DNA from: a virus
Strand: one strand, 5' to 3'
Length of the DNA: 64,000 nt
IMG/VR virus record: IMGVR_UViG_3300006916_000046
Span: 1-64,000 of that record
A program made the translations under genes and the position numbers. The notes under the pieces are model-generated. The model was not told the DNA's origin. It saw only the letters and a list, made by a program, of their open reading frames with translations, and did not search any database. How positions within the stretch are numbered: position 1 is the first letter of the stretch; each line of letters starts with the position of its first letter. Below are positions 32,701 through 41,720 of this stretch, in pieces.

Positions 32701-35528
32701 TAGCTTCACCATCTCCAATTGGAAAAGTTACTGTTGATGATTCGAAAAATAGCATTACAAGAGAAACATCTGATAAATTTATATCCGATATCAATATTGG
32801 TGTGGGATTAACTGATATTTTAACAAATGTTGTCGGTACTGGTGGAACTATTCATGAATTACGTACAAAAATTGACCATGGACTTAATGGTGCAATAAAA
32901 GTTAGCATTGCTTCCAGTGGTGCAAATTATGGTACGGGTTCTGCTTCTGAAGTCATTTATTATGGCGCAAAACTAGTTGCATCTGCATCATCAACTGGAC
33001 CAACAGGAAAACATGCATCTGCTAGAGTTACTGTAGATGCAAATGATGGCGGAATTACTGAAGTATTAATAACTGATGGTGGAAGTGGATATTTCCCAGG
33101 AAATCAATGCAAAATTGTTAGTGTAGCAACTACAACAGGACATAGTGCGGCAGAAGTAGTAATTGAAAAAGTCAATGATAATGTTGGAGATGTTGTTAAG
33201 ATTGTAGGAGTTTCTTCCGATACTTATGAACCATATAATACATTATACAGAATTACTTCTGTTGGTATTGGTTCCGAAAAAGATTTTAGAGCCGAGTCTA
33301 TTTCTGAAATTAGTGGGGTTACAACCACCGGAATTGGTGCAACTGTTCTATCAAATGCAGTTTTATATAATGTTGGAAAATCTGTTGGCATTTCAAGTAT
33401 CAATTATTTTTCAAGCACTGGTATTGCAACAGTCACAACAAATTCTAATCATGGATTTGGCGTAAACAATAAAGTTAGAATTGTTACTGGTATTGCAACA
33501 ATGCCAGAATTTGATGGTGAATTTATCATCAAAAAAGATGAAAGTCTTACATCATTCTCATTTAATTTGGGTATTGGTGTCACAGACCAACCTGTTGCTA
33601 TGGGTTCATCTATGTTTGTACTTCCAACAGGATGGACATCAAATGCAGGGACACTTGGTGAAAAGGATAGTAGTGTTAATGCTAGAATGGTTTCAAATTA
33701 TGCTGGAATTACAACAACACTTTCATCTGGTATTGCCAATGCCACAACCGATGAAGTATCATTAACAAACGTTGGTGATTTAAATCTTGCCGCAGGTGAT
33801 TATCTATCCATTGATAATGAAATAGTAAGAATCAAAACAAATCCATCAAATCCGTTAAGCAATCCACTTTTAGTCTTTAGAGGGGTTCTTGGATCAAAAG
33901 CAACATCTCATGATTCTGGATCAATTGTTCGTAAAATACAACCACTTCCAATTGAATTTAGAACACCATCTAAAAATGTAGCTCAAAGTCATGTTTGGGA
34001 ACATGTTGGTTTTGGACCAGGAAATTATTCTACAGGTCTTCCTAGTAATCAAACTCGTGGAAAAACACCTGAAGAAGAAATATTATCACAGTCATATAAG
34101 AAGGATGGTGGTCTTAATTTCTTTGATGGAATTGATAATGAAGGATCTAGTTACTTTGGAAATAAGAAAATTAATAATATTTCTGGAGAAGAGGAAGTAT
34201 TTGATGGACCAAATCTTAATAGTGAAACTGTAATCAATACAAAATCAACTACATTTGAAGGAAAATTAACTTCAACTTCAGATGAAGGTGTTGAGGCAAA
34301 AAATATACTATTAAAAGGAAATGTAGACCTTGCCAAAAAACATACTGTAGAAAAAGAAGCACCATCATATACAGGAAATCCTGGCGACATTGTTTATTCG
34401 GATCTTCCAATTGAGGGTCAAAATTCTGCCTGGATATATGCAAATGATAAGAGTTGGAAGAGAACAGGACCAATAGCATTGTCAGCTGACACCGATTCTT
34501 ACCTATTCAGTAGTGTAGGTATTGGAACTACAACGTTATCTCTAAAAGATCATATTGTGCAAATTGGTTCTGGTTCAAGTATTGTTACCATTGGACCAAA
34601 TGGAAGTGTTGGTGTTGGATCAACAGGGCATATATTTAAGTTCAGAGTAGAAGGTACATCACATTTCTCCGGTAGTGTTTCTGCAGGTGATGCTATTACT
34701 GCGAGTAGCTTTATTGGTGATGGCTCTGGTCTAACAAATCTGAACGTATCGGCAACTGGATGGGCACAAGTTGAAGCTGGACTTGGAACTGGTATTTACA
34801 ATACTCAACTAAACAGAGTTGGTATTAATACTGCTGCTCCACAAGTTGTTCTTGATGTTGGTAGTCCCACATCTGGTGTTGGTGGAACAGATTTAAGAGT
34901 ACGTAACATTGCAAAATTTGATAGTTCAGTAGTTGCACAAAATATTAGTGTAGGTGGTATTCTTACGTCAACAAATTATCGTCTTGATAGTACGTTATCT
35001 AGAATTAGATCAGGGATTGTAACTACATCCACATTAGTTGTTGGTACTGCTGGAACTGTTATTACAACAAACTCTTCCCAGAATATTGGTATTGGAACAC
35101 TTGCAGCAAGAACTAAATTGGATGTTGAAGGAAGATTGAGAACTAAATCTCATTCCGAAAATATTGAAGTCGTATCTGTTTCTGCTGGAAACGTTAATAT
35201 TGATTTGAACAAAGCAACAATATTTGATTTAGATCTTTCAACTTCTGGCACTGATGTTACCCAATTTACCCTTCTTGGAACTCCAGATTCTGCAGCTTCT
35301 TCGGAGTTTGTTATTAGAATTAAATCAAATGGTTCTAATTCTGTTGGTATCAATACATTCAAGAATCAATCTGGAACTAATTTGAGAGTATATTGGCCAT
35401 CATCTGTTCCCAATGTTTCAATATCTACAGATAAGTATGATTTCTATAGATTTAGAACTTTCTCAAGGTCTGGAGCGATTGACGTATTTGGTTTTGTTGA
35501 TGGACAAAACATGGGATATCAATACTGA
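29703..35528 (+). CDS. Giant virion structural protein with N-terminal beta-helix
   Basis: A 1941-residue protein conserved in type among cyanomyoviruses. The N terminus (GLSRLENFIKNVRGNILYVSPNDLD...NSLTRPFKTIQRALVEASRF) has the pectate-lyase-like entry motif RPFKTIQRAL, followed by beta-helix-like turns (GGVIVPRGVSIIGIDLRKTKIRP). The middle has Ig-like and GGSGYFPG-type turns; the last third has GIGT and SFIGDGSGLTN fibre motifs shared with the downstream fibres. Likely a baseplate-attached adhesin or fibre base. Enzyme activity cannot be claimed. Confidence 0.75.
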   Translation: MGLSRLENFIKNVRGNILYVSPNDLDSTDSIENSGNSLTRPFKTIQRALVEASRFSYQKGLNNDRFNQTTILVYPGEHTIDNRPGYIPDGLGTFKTRSGFNAEDFTAWDGNTVYDLNTENNALYKLNSVHGGVIVPRGVSIIGIDLRKTKIRPKYIPNPTDSNIPSSAVFRLTGGSYVQNFTILDGDPNSTSYRDYLNSDFIPNFSHHKLTCFEYVDGTNNVKISDTFLTYESTRTDLDMYYEKVGLVYGTASGREIQPDYPSTGLDIEPKVDEYRLVGPTGQSVEISAIQAGNGVVATTTITVTTATAIDGLDVDNVIVIDGLADTEYNGRYTVTEKINSTQFKYITNNPPVDPNPSSTATATASIVVDNITSASPYINTITLKSVYGMCGVLADGSKSSGFKSIVISEFSGISLQKDENAFVKFNKTSGVYEDTTIPGNENLSSDIDAVYKPAYSNFHIKGTGDTYIQAVSCFAIGFSEQFVSIDGANLSLSNCNSNFGAKSLSSSGFKNTATSTEDLGYISHILPPREVDEDEISVSFAPIDIKTTIGIGTTNERLYLYDQKNVDSIPSSEFNGYKIGAKASDKLYILTSNGEQKVEHFSRIVMSNSQSSSEKVFNVLKTNVGINSIVSNTITLTENHTFQNAESVRVISEDGSLPDGIESNTVYYAITSGVDPDEIKLASSEANARTLSAISFNNFGGSLKIVSRVSDKKSGDVGHPIQYDTGSSQWYIKVATANTENLIYSNVIVGLGTTAFNNDASPKTYVKRTPDNRQLKDSIYRLRYVIPEVDSTVAKPPSIGAVIQESSTSIGSTAIEVGKYFGSGTLTNSNQLRNFKIISDVSWDTELAYFTTEVPHKLNVGSQVQINNVKSTLNVAGVGNSGFNRTYSVVGVGSAKQFSVGLSTDPGSFTSDITVRDTNLPNFSRKRYRNTYYVQNVEEVQEYISGVQPGVYYLTVLNSTNSPSISPFTGESFSQPIQNLYPEIDRDNLLSDINATISVASPSPIGKVTVDDSKNSITRETSDKFISDINIGVGLTDILTNVVGTGGTIHELRTKIDHGLNGAIKVSIASSGANYGTGSASEVIYYGAKLVASASSTGPTGKHASARVTVDANDGGITEVLITDGGSGYFPGNQCKIVSVATTTGHSAAEVVIEKVNDNVGDVVKIVGVSSDTYEPYNTLYRITSVGIGSEKDFRAESISEISGVTTTGIGATVLSNAVLYNVGKSVGISSINYFSSTGIATVTTNSNHGFGVNNKVRIVTGIATMPEFDGEFIIKKDESLTSFSFNLGIGVTDQPVAMGSSMFVLPTGWTSNAGTLGEKDSSVNARMVSNYAGITTTLSSGIANATTDEVSLTNVGDLNLAAGDYLSIDNEIVRIKTNPSNPLSNPLLVFRGVLGSKATSHDSGSIVRKIQPLPIEFRTPSKNVAQSHVWEHVGFGPGNYSTGLPSNQTRGKTPEEEILSQSYKKDGGLNFFDGIDNEGSSYFGNKKINNISGEEEVFDGPNLNSETVINTKSTTFEGKLTSTSDEGVEAKNILLKGNVDLAKKHTVEKEAPSYTGNPGDIVYSDLPIEGQNSAWIYANDKSWKRTGPIALSADTDSYLFSSVGIGTTTLSLKDHIVQIGSGSSIVTIGPNGSVGVGSTGHIFKFRVEGTSHFSGSVSAGDAITASSFIGDGSGLTNLNVSATGWAQVEAGLGTGIYNTQLNRVGINTAAPQVVLDVGSPTSGVGGTDLRVRNIAKFDSSVVAQNISVGGILTSTNYRLDSTLSRIRSGIVTTSTLVVGTAGTVITTNSSQNIGIGTLAARTKLDVEGRLRTKSHSENIEVVSVSAGNVNIDLNKATIFDLDLSTSGTDVTQFTLLGTPDSAASSEFVIRIKSNGSNSVGINTFKNQSGTNLRVYWPSSVPNVSISTDKYDFYRFRTFSRSGAIDVFGFVDGQNMGYQY

Positions 35529-35534
35529 TAAATA
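35527..35534 (+). promoter_or_regulatory. Late promoter
   Basis: GATAAATA overlapping the preceding stop; 37 nt before the next start, with GGGGGAG as a ribosome-binding region. Confidence 0.6.
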
Positions 35535-35571
35535 ATAAAAAAAGTAGTATTCTGGGGGAGAGTGAACCCAA

Positions 35572-38500
35572 ATGGCAGGAATTAATAAGAATTTTGTTAT
35601 TAAGAATGGCATTGAGGTCAACACTAATTTAATTGTAGGTAATACTGAATTAGGTCGAGTTGGTATTGGAACCACTCAACCTCTTCAAAATTTACATGTT
35701 GTCGGTGGTATTGGTGCAACATCCATCGATGTTACTGGGGTTGCAACCATTCGAACATTGAATGTCCTTGGAGTTACAACTCTCCCACAATTGGTTCTTG
35801 GTGCTGGAGATCCTGTCATAACAGGAACACCAAATCAGATATTAGCTGTTTATGATGGTGTACATATTGAGGGAAATACTGGTATTGGTATCACCTTACC
35901 AAATGCCAGATTAGATGTTGTTCCACCATCAGATAAAAGTGCAGGTATATTTTCAGGATCATCTTCTGAAGGGATGGTTCATATTGTTCAGAAAGGTGAG
36001 GGGGATGCATTAAGAGTTGAGAGTATTCCTGCAGGTATCAACACAACTGCTTTTGTCGTAACAGGAGTCGGAACAGTTGGTGTAGGAACCACTAATCCAG
36101 ATGTTAAACTTACTGTTTGGACATCAGTATCTACAGGAACCACTGCAATTTATGCAAGAGGTGATGTTGTTGGCACTGGTATTGGTTCCTTTATTAGTTT
36201 GCAATCAGAGACTGCAAATGTTGCTATTGGAACGATTGGTAAATTAGTAGGTCAGTCTTTAAATTATAGTGGAATTAATACATTAACAAGCATTGAATCT
36301 ACAGAACTAACAGTAAGTGGATTCTCTACGTTAGGTAGTGCCAAGTTATCAAATACAATTCTTGCTGGTGTTAATACTGGATTGTATGCTCCAGGTATTT
36401 CTACATTAACTTATCTAACAGGTCAATCTGCAAACTATAGTGGAATTTCTACATTAACTTCTCTTGATGGAGTATCATTAAATTATACTGGTATTTCTAC
36501 TATTAGTCATGTAAGTGGAACAACTTTGGTTGTTTCTGGATTCTCTACATTAGGTAGTGCCAAGTTATCAAATACAATTCTTGCTGGTGTTAATACTGGC
36601 CTCTATGCTCCAGGTATTTCTACATTAACTTATCTAACAGGTCAATCTGCAAACTATAGCGGTATCAATACTCTTGGTTTTGTCGAGTCAATAACCTTAA
36701 ATGTTTCTGGATTTAGTACTCTTGGTGCTACTTCTGCATCATTATTAAGTGTTTCTGGTGTCTCTACACTTACTGGAGGTGTTAATGCTGATGCAGGTAT
36801 TAAGGCCGCAAGATTAAGTGTTGCTGGAATTTCTACATTAGGACAAACCACAACTGCAGGTCTCAAGAACACTGGAATTTCTACATTAGGTAATGCAACA
36901 GCAGACACATTAGTTGTTTCTGGATTTAGTACTCTTGGTGCTACTTCTGCATCATTATTAAGTGTTTCTGGTGTTTCTACACTTACTGGTGGAGTAAATG
37001 CTGATGAAGGTATTAAGGCCGCAAGATTAAGTGTTACTGGAATTTCAACATTAAGTGATGCAACATCAACTAACCTTGTTGTATCTGGATTTAGTACTCT
37101 TGGTGGTTCATCTGCAACATTATTGAGTGTTTCTGGTGTCTCTACACTCACTGGTGGAGTAAACGCCGATGAAGGTATTAAGGCCGCAAGATTAAGTGTT
37201 ACCGGTATTACTACATTAGGTCAAACTACAGCAACAGGATTAAAAGTTACTGGAATTTCTACATTAGATCAAACTACCACAACTGGTCTTAAGAACACTG
37301 GAATTTCTACATTAGGGAATGCAACAGCAGACACTTTAGTTGTTTCTGGATTTAGTACTCTTGGTGGTTCATCTGCAACATTATTAAATGTATCTGGATT
37401 TAGTACTTTTGGATCTATTAGTGCAATAAATGCAAACTTCACGGGCGTTACCAGTATAACATCACTTGCTCTTGGTGAACAATTAGCATTAAGTTCTTTC
37501 AGTGTAAGTTCAGAATTTGTTAGTACTGCAGGTGTTAGTACACTTTCTGCCACACAAATATCAACATTAGAAGTCACTGGCATTTCCACATTAGGTCAAA
37601 CCACAACTGCAGGTCTTAAGAATACTGGAATTTCAACATTAGGTAATGCAACAGCAGACACTTTAGTTGTCTCTGGATTTAGTACTTTTGGTGGTTCATC
37701 TGCAACTTTACTTAACATTTCTGGTGTCTCTACACTTACTGGAGGTGTTAATGCTGATGCAGGTATTAAGGCCGCAAGATTAAGTGTTACCGGTATTACT
37801 ACATTAGGTCAAACTACAACTACTGGCTTTAAGAACACTGGAATTTCTACATTAGGGAATGCAACAGCAGACACTTTAGTTGTTTCTGGTGTCTCTACAC
37901 TCACTGGTGGAGTAAATGCTGATGCTGGAATTAAGGCTGCCAGATTAAACGTTACTGGTATTACTACTTTAGGTCAAACTACAGCATCAGGATTAAATGT
38001 TGCTGGTATTACTACATTAGGTCAAACCACAACTGCAGGTCTTAAGAACACTGGCATTTCCACTTTAGGTAATGCTACGTCAGATACTTTAGTTGTTACC
38101 GGTATTACTACATTAGGTCAAACCACAACTGTTGGTCTCAAGAACACAGGCATTTCTACATTAGGAAATGCAACAGCAGATACATTATCTGTCTCTGGTG
38201 TTGCTACTGCAAGTTCCTTCAGTGGTTCTGGTTCTGGTTTAAGTGATGGAACTGTACCAATTGCATCTCTTGATATTGATGGTGGTACAGAACTATCATC
38301 TCTGGCTAATGAAGATTTATTCATTGTTGATGATGGTGCAGGTGGAACTAATCGTAAAATTACTGCAAGCAACGTAAGTGCATATGTTCTTGGTGGTGCA
38401 TCAGGAAGTGTTAATTTCCAGAACTTGAATGTGAGTGGTATTGGTACAATAGTTAATCTTATATCAACTAATGCAAATATTAGTGGAGTATTAACAGCTA

Positions 38501-41500
38501 CTAATATTGAAGGTAATGGTGATGGAATTACTTCAATTCGTGCAGGTATTCTGACCGGTTCTCTTCCTCCGATTGATGGAAGTCAACTGACAGGAATTGT
38601 TGCAACTGGTACTGGTGTTCAAATATTTGATGGATATGGTGGTTCTTATGGATATGGTGCTGTTTATTCGGGTATTGGTATTACTTTTGTATATAATACT
38701 GATAACGTTACTGTAGATTTCAATGCAGGAATAACAACAATTGGCCTTTCAACCTCTGTGAGCATTGGAGGTTCAATGACTGCAACATCATTCCATGGTG
38801 ATGGTGCGGGTCTTACAAATGCTGGTGCTTTCAACTATGATAACACCACAAATATTTTTGCACAAAATATTACATCATTACCAAATAGAACTGATGGTGC
38901 TGATAACTTCTTTGCAGGTAGATCTGCAGGACATAATATTACTAGTGCAGACAACAATATTGCAATAGGATCTTCTAGTGGTTTAAACCTTACATCCGGA
39001 CACAATAATATATTCCTTGGTGCTTGTGCAGGATGTAATACTGATACTGCATATCATAATGTATTCCTTGGTGCATGTGCAGGATGTAACAATAGCGGTG
39101 GCGATTATAATACCTTCATTGGTCAGCATTCGGGACGTGATAACACATCTGGAAATTATAATACTTTCATTGGTCGTTCTGCAGGATACAACAACAATAC
39201 TGGCGATTATAATACCTTCATTGGATATTGTGCAGGATATGACAATTGCAATGCTTCAAACAATACCTTCATTGGATATCTTGCAGGAAGGTGCAACAGC
39301 ACTGGAGCTGGTAATTTCTTCGTTGGTCAGTGTGCAGGACATTTCAGTTGTAGTGGATTTTACAATAACTTCCTTGGTGATAGTGCAGGATATTGCAACA
39401 CCTCTGGAACCAATAATAACTTCCTTGGTAGATGTGCAGGATGTAGTAATACCTCCGGATCTTATAATAACTTCTTTGGACATGATGCAGGATGCAAAAA
39501 CACCACTGGAAGTTGTAATAACTTCATAGGCGAGTGTGCAGGATTCTGCAACACCGATACTAATGGCTCAGTAGCAATTGGACAATCAGCAGGATATCAT
39601 AATGATGCTTCTGATAATGTCTTCTTGGGAAGAAATGCTGGATTTACTACTGTTACTCGTTCTTCAAGTGACCTTATTACGGGTTCTCATAACTTCATAT
39701 CGGGTGTTGGAGCTGGTTCCTCATTAACCACTGGATGCAATAATACCTTCATTGGTAATAGAGTAGGAAGATACAACACCACTGGAGATTACAATAACTT
39801 TCTTGGCAATTTTGCAGGAGGAAATAACACCACTGGAGGTTGTAATAACTTCTTTGGTAATCAGGCAGGATACTACAATACCACTGCAAATAATAATAAC
39901 TTCCTTGGTAGTTCTGCCGGATACAAAAACACCACTGGAAGTCATAATAACTTCCTTGGTGATAGTGCAGGATATTGCAACAATTCTGGAAGTAATAATA
40001 ACTTCATTGGTGAGCGTGCAGGATTCTGCAGCGTCGATGGATGTCACAACAACTTCTTTGGTTGTCGAGCAGGATGCAAAACCACTGGAGTTTGTAATAA
40101 CTTCTTTGGTGCAGCTGCAGGTGTAAGTAACACCTCTGGAAGTAATAATAACTTCTTTGGTAATGCAGGAGGAAATAATACCACTGGAAGTTATAATAAC
40201 TTCTTTGGTCAGTCTGCAGGATGGGTCAACTCTTGTGGATGCCATAATAACTTCTTTGGTTGTTGTGCAGGATACAGCAACAGCACTGGATGTTATAATA
40301 ACTTCTTTGGTCCTTTTGCAGGAAGATGCAACACCACTGGTTATGATAACGTAGCAATTGGCCGATGTGCAGCACATTGCAGAACCACTGGTCATAGTAA
40401 TGTTTCTATAGGTAATTCTGCAGGTTACTTTAGTACTGGTAATAATAATACCTTTATTGGTGTCCTTGCAGGTTCAGGTTTTGCTAGTGCATCTGGTTCG
40501 TATAACATATTCTTTGGACATTGTTCAGGTCGTTCAAATACTAGTGGAGCATGTAACCTTTTTGCAGGTTTAAGAAGTGGTGCATGTAATACAACAGGAG
40601 AATTCAATATCTTCTTTGGACATTGTGCAGGACATTGCAACACTGATGGAGATTGCAACATTGTTGCTGGTTATAAGGCAGGTTTCTCAAATGAAACAGG
40701 TTGTCATAATGTCTTCCTTGGTTGGTGTGCTGGTGCCACAAGCACTAAAGGAGAACAGGTTGCAATTGGATATAATGCAAGAGTTGCTGCACCTACAGAA
40801 AGCACCCAATTAGCAATTGGTATTGGTAATACAAATTGGATTGATGGTAATGAGTCATACTTTGTTGGATTTGGAATTACTAATCCAACACAAAGAGTTG
40901 ATGTTGGTGGAAACATAAAGGTTTCTGGAGAACTTCATGGTCCAACTAACTTCGTCATTGATCCAGCGGCAGTTGGTGATAATACTGGTTCGGTAAGAAT
41001 TAAAGGAGACCTTTATGTTGATGGTGATAACTTTGTTGTCAATTCGGAAACAATTACTCTTGGTGATTTTGTAGTTGGTATCGCATCCACAGTTCCAAAT
41101 CGCACTGAATTGGATGGTGCAGGAATTGGAATTGGCAGTGATGTTACTTTCCTTTATGATGATACAAATACTGCACTTAAATCTAATGTAAATCTGAATC
41201 TTTCTTCTGCTGATAAAACATATAAGATTAATGGAACTGATGTTCTGTCTGCAACAACGCTTGGATCTGGAGTTGTTAATTCTTCACTAACATCTGTTGG
41301 AAATCTTACATCATTAACTGTTAGTGGGGATGTTAGTGTCAATGGTAGTGGAGGTATTTCGGTTGTCGGTGTTGTAACTGCATCTGACTTCAATTCAACT
41401 TCTGATCAAAAACTGAAGACAAACATACAGAGAGTTGAAAATGCAGTTGATAAGGTACAACAAATTGATGGTGTATCATTCAATTGGATTGAAAATAATA

Positions 41501-41676
41501 AACCTTCTATGGGTGTTATTGCTGACCAGGTTGAAAAAGTTCTGCCTGAACTGGTAAGTAATACCGATCCGAAGACGGTTAATTACAACGGATTGATAGG
41601 TCTTCTGATTGAGGTTGTAAAAGAACAACAAACACAAATTAATGATTTGAACGAAAGACTATCAAGACTTGAGTGA
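35572..41676 (+). CDS. Giant tail fibre with GISTLG and NNFFG repeats and S74 chaperone
   Basis: A 2034-residue fibre. Residues about 220-880 are degenerate repeats of the form SGFSTLGxxxAxxLxVSG/GISTLGNATADTL; about 1105-1735 carry roughly 36 units of the 17-residue NNFFGxxAG repeat, many with Cys. The C terminus from about 1940 is an S74 chaperone (STSDQKLKTNIQRV with Ser and Lys, MGVIADQVEKVLPELV, then a coiled coil). Strong ribosome-binding site. The protein should form a long trimeric fibre whose chaperone tip is cleaved off. Confidence 0.82.
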   Translation: MAGINKNFVIKNGIEVNTNLIVGNTELGRVGIGTTQPLQNLHVVGGIGATSIDVTGVATIRTLNVLGVTTLPQLVLGAGDPVITGTPNQILAVYDGVHIEGNTGIGITLPNARLDVVPPSDKSAGIFSGSSSEGMVHIVQKGEGDALRVESIPAGINTTAFVVTGVGTVGVGTTNPDVKLTVWTSVSTGTTAIYARGDVVGTGIGSFISLQSETANVAIGTIGKLVGQSLNYSGINTLTSIESTELTVSGFSTLGSAKLSNTILAGVNTGLYAPGISTLTYLTGQSANYSGISTLTSLDGVSLNYTGISTISHVSGTTLVVSGFSTLGSAKLSNTILAGVNTGLYAPGISTLTYLTGQSANYSGINTLGFVESITLNVSGFSTLGATSASLLSVSGVSTLTGGVNADAGIKAARLSVAGISTLGQTTTAGLKNTGISTLGNATADTLVVSGFSTLGATSASLLSVSGVSTLTGGVNADEGIKAARLSVTGISTLSDATSTNLVVSGFSTLGGSSATLLSVSGVSTLTGGVNADEGIKAARLSVTGITTLGQTTATGLKVTGISTLDQTTTTGLKNTGISTLGNATADTLVVSGFSTLGGSSATLLNVSGFSTFGSISAINANFTGVTSITSLALGEQLALSSFSVSSEFVSTAGVSTLSATQISTLEVTGISTLGQTTTAGLKNTGISTLGNATADTLVVSGFSTFGGSSATLLNISGVSTLTGGVNADAGIKAARLSVTGITTLGQTTTTGFKNTGISTLGNATADTLVVSGVSTLTGGVNADAGIKAARLNVTGITTLGQTTASGLNVAGITTLGQTTTAGLKNTGISTLGNATSDTLVVTGITTLGQTTTVGLKNTGISTLGNATADTLSVSGVATASSFSGSGSGLSDGTVPIASLDIDGGTELSSLANEDLFIVDDGAGGTNRKITASNVSAYVLGGASGSVNFQNLNVSGIGTIVNLISTNANISGVLTATNIEGNGDGITSIRAGILTGSLPPIDGSQLTGIVATGTGVQIFDGYGGSYGYGAVYSGIGITFVYNTDNVTVDFNAGITTIGLSTSVSIGGSMTATSFHGDGAGLTNAGAFNYDNTTNIFAQNITSLPNRTDGADNFFAGRSAGHNITSADNNIAIGSSSGLNLTSGHNNIFLGACAGCNTDTAYHNVFLGACAGCNNSGGDYNTFIGQHSGRDNTSGNYNTFIGRSAGYNNNTGDYNTFIGYCAGYDNCNASNNTFIGYLAGRCNSTGAGNFFVGQCAGHFSCSGFYNNFLGDSAGYCNTSGTNNNFLGRCAGCSNTSGSYNNFFGHDAGCKNTTGSCNNFIGECAGFCNTDTNGSVAIGQSAGYHNDASDNVFLGRNAGFTTVTRSSSDLITGSHNFISGVGAGSSLTTGCNNTFIGNRVGRYNTTGDYNNFLGNFAGGNNTTGGCNNFFGNQAGYYNTTANNNNFLGSSAGYKNTTGSHNNFLGDSAGYCNNSGSNNNFIGERAGFCSVDGCHNNFFGCRAGCKTTGVCNNFFGAAAGVSNTSGSNNNFFGNAGGNNTTGSYNNFFGQSAGWVNSCGCHNNFFGCCAGYSNSTGCYNNFFGPFAGRCNTTGYDNVAIGRCAAHCRTTGHSNVSIGNSAGYFSTGNNNTFIGVLAGSGFASASGSYNIFFGHCSGRSNTSGACNLFAGLRSGACNTTGEFNIFFGHCAGHCNTDGDCNIVAGYKAGFSNETGCHNVFLGWCAGATSTKGEQVAIGYNARVAAPTESTQLAIGIGNTNWIDGNESYFVGFGITNPTQRVDVGGNIKVSGELHGPTNFVIDPAAVGDNTGSVRIKGDLYVDGDNFVVNSETITLGDFVVGIASTVPNRTELDGAGIGIGSDVTFLYDDTNTALKSNVNLNLSSADKTYKINGTDVLSATTLGSGVVNSSLTSVGNLTSLTVSGDVSVNGSGGISVVGVVTASDFNSTSDQKLKTNIQRVENAVDKVQQIDGVSFNWIENNKPSMGVIADQVEKVLPELVSNTDPKTVNYNGLIGLLIEVVKEQQTQINDLNERLSRLE
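36319..36659 (+). repeat. 122-bp near-identical direct duplication
   Basis: 36319-36440 and 36538-36659 are almost identical (GGATTCTCTAC...GCAAACTATAG), 219 bp apart. The phase is conserved, so the fibre gained a repeat block by in-frame duplication. Confidence 0.85.
38890..40770 (+). repeat. 51-bp in-frame repeat array (about 36 units)
   Basis: Same DNA core as the array at 27085; several units are shortened by one codon or extended (for example near 39600-39720), showing slippage of the array. Confidence 0.85.
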
Positions 41677-41678
41677 TT

Positions 41679-41686
41679 ACTAAATA
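41679..41686 (+). promoter_or_regulatory. Possible late promoter (ACTAAATA variant)
   Basis: One mismatch to NATAAATA; 34 nt before the next fibre gene, whose start follows a GAGGACGG ribosome-binding region. Confidence 0.4.
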
Positions 41687-41720
41687 ATAAAAAACTACCC
41701 AGTATATACGAGGACGGTAG

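Noticed and set aside
39724-40395. 223-codon and other long antisense or alternate-frame ORFs in the fibre genes (also 27065-27805, 43257-43787, 36654-37151)
   Set aside because: Repetition of a 51-bp (multiple of 3) unit keeps all frames open; products are degenerate repeats without protein-like composition.
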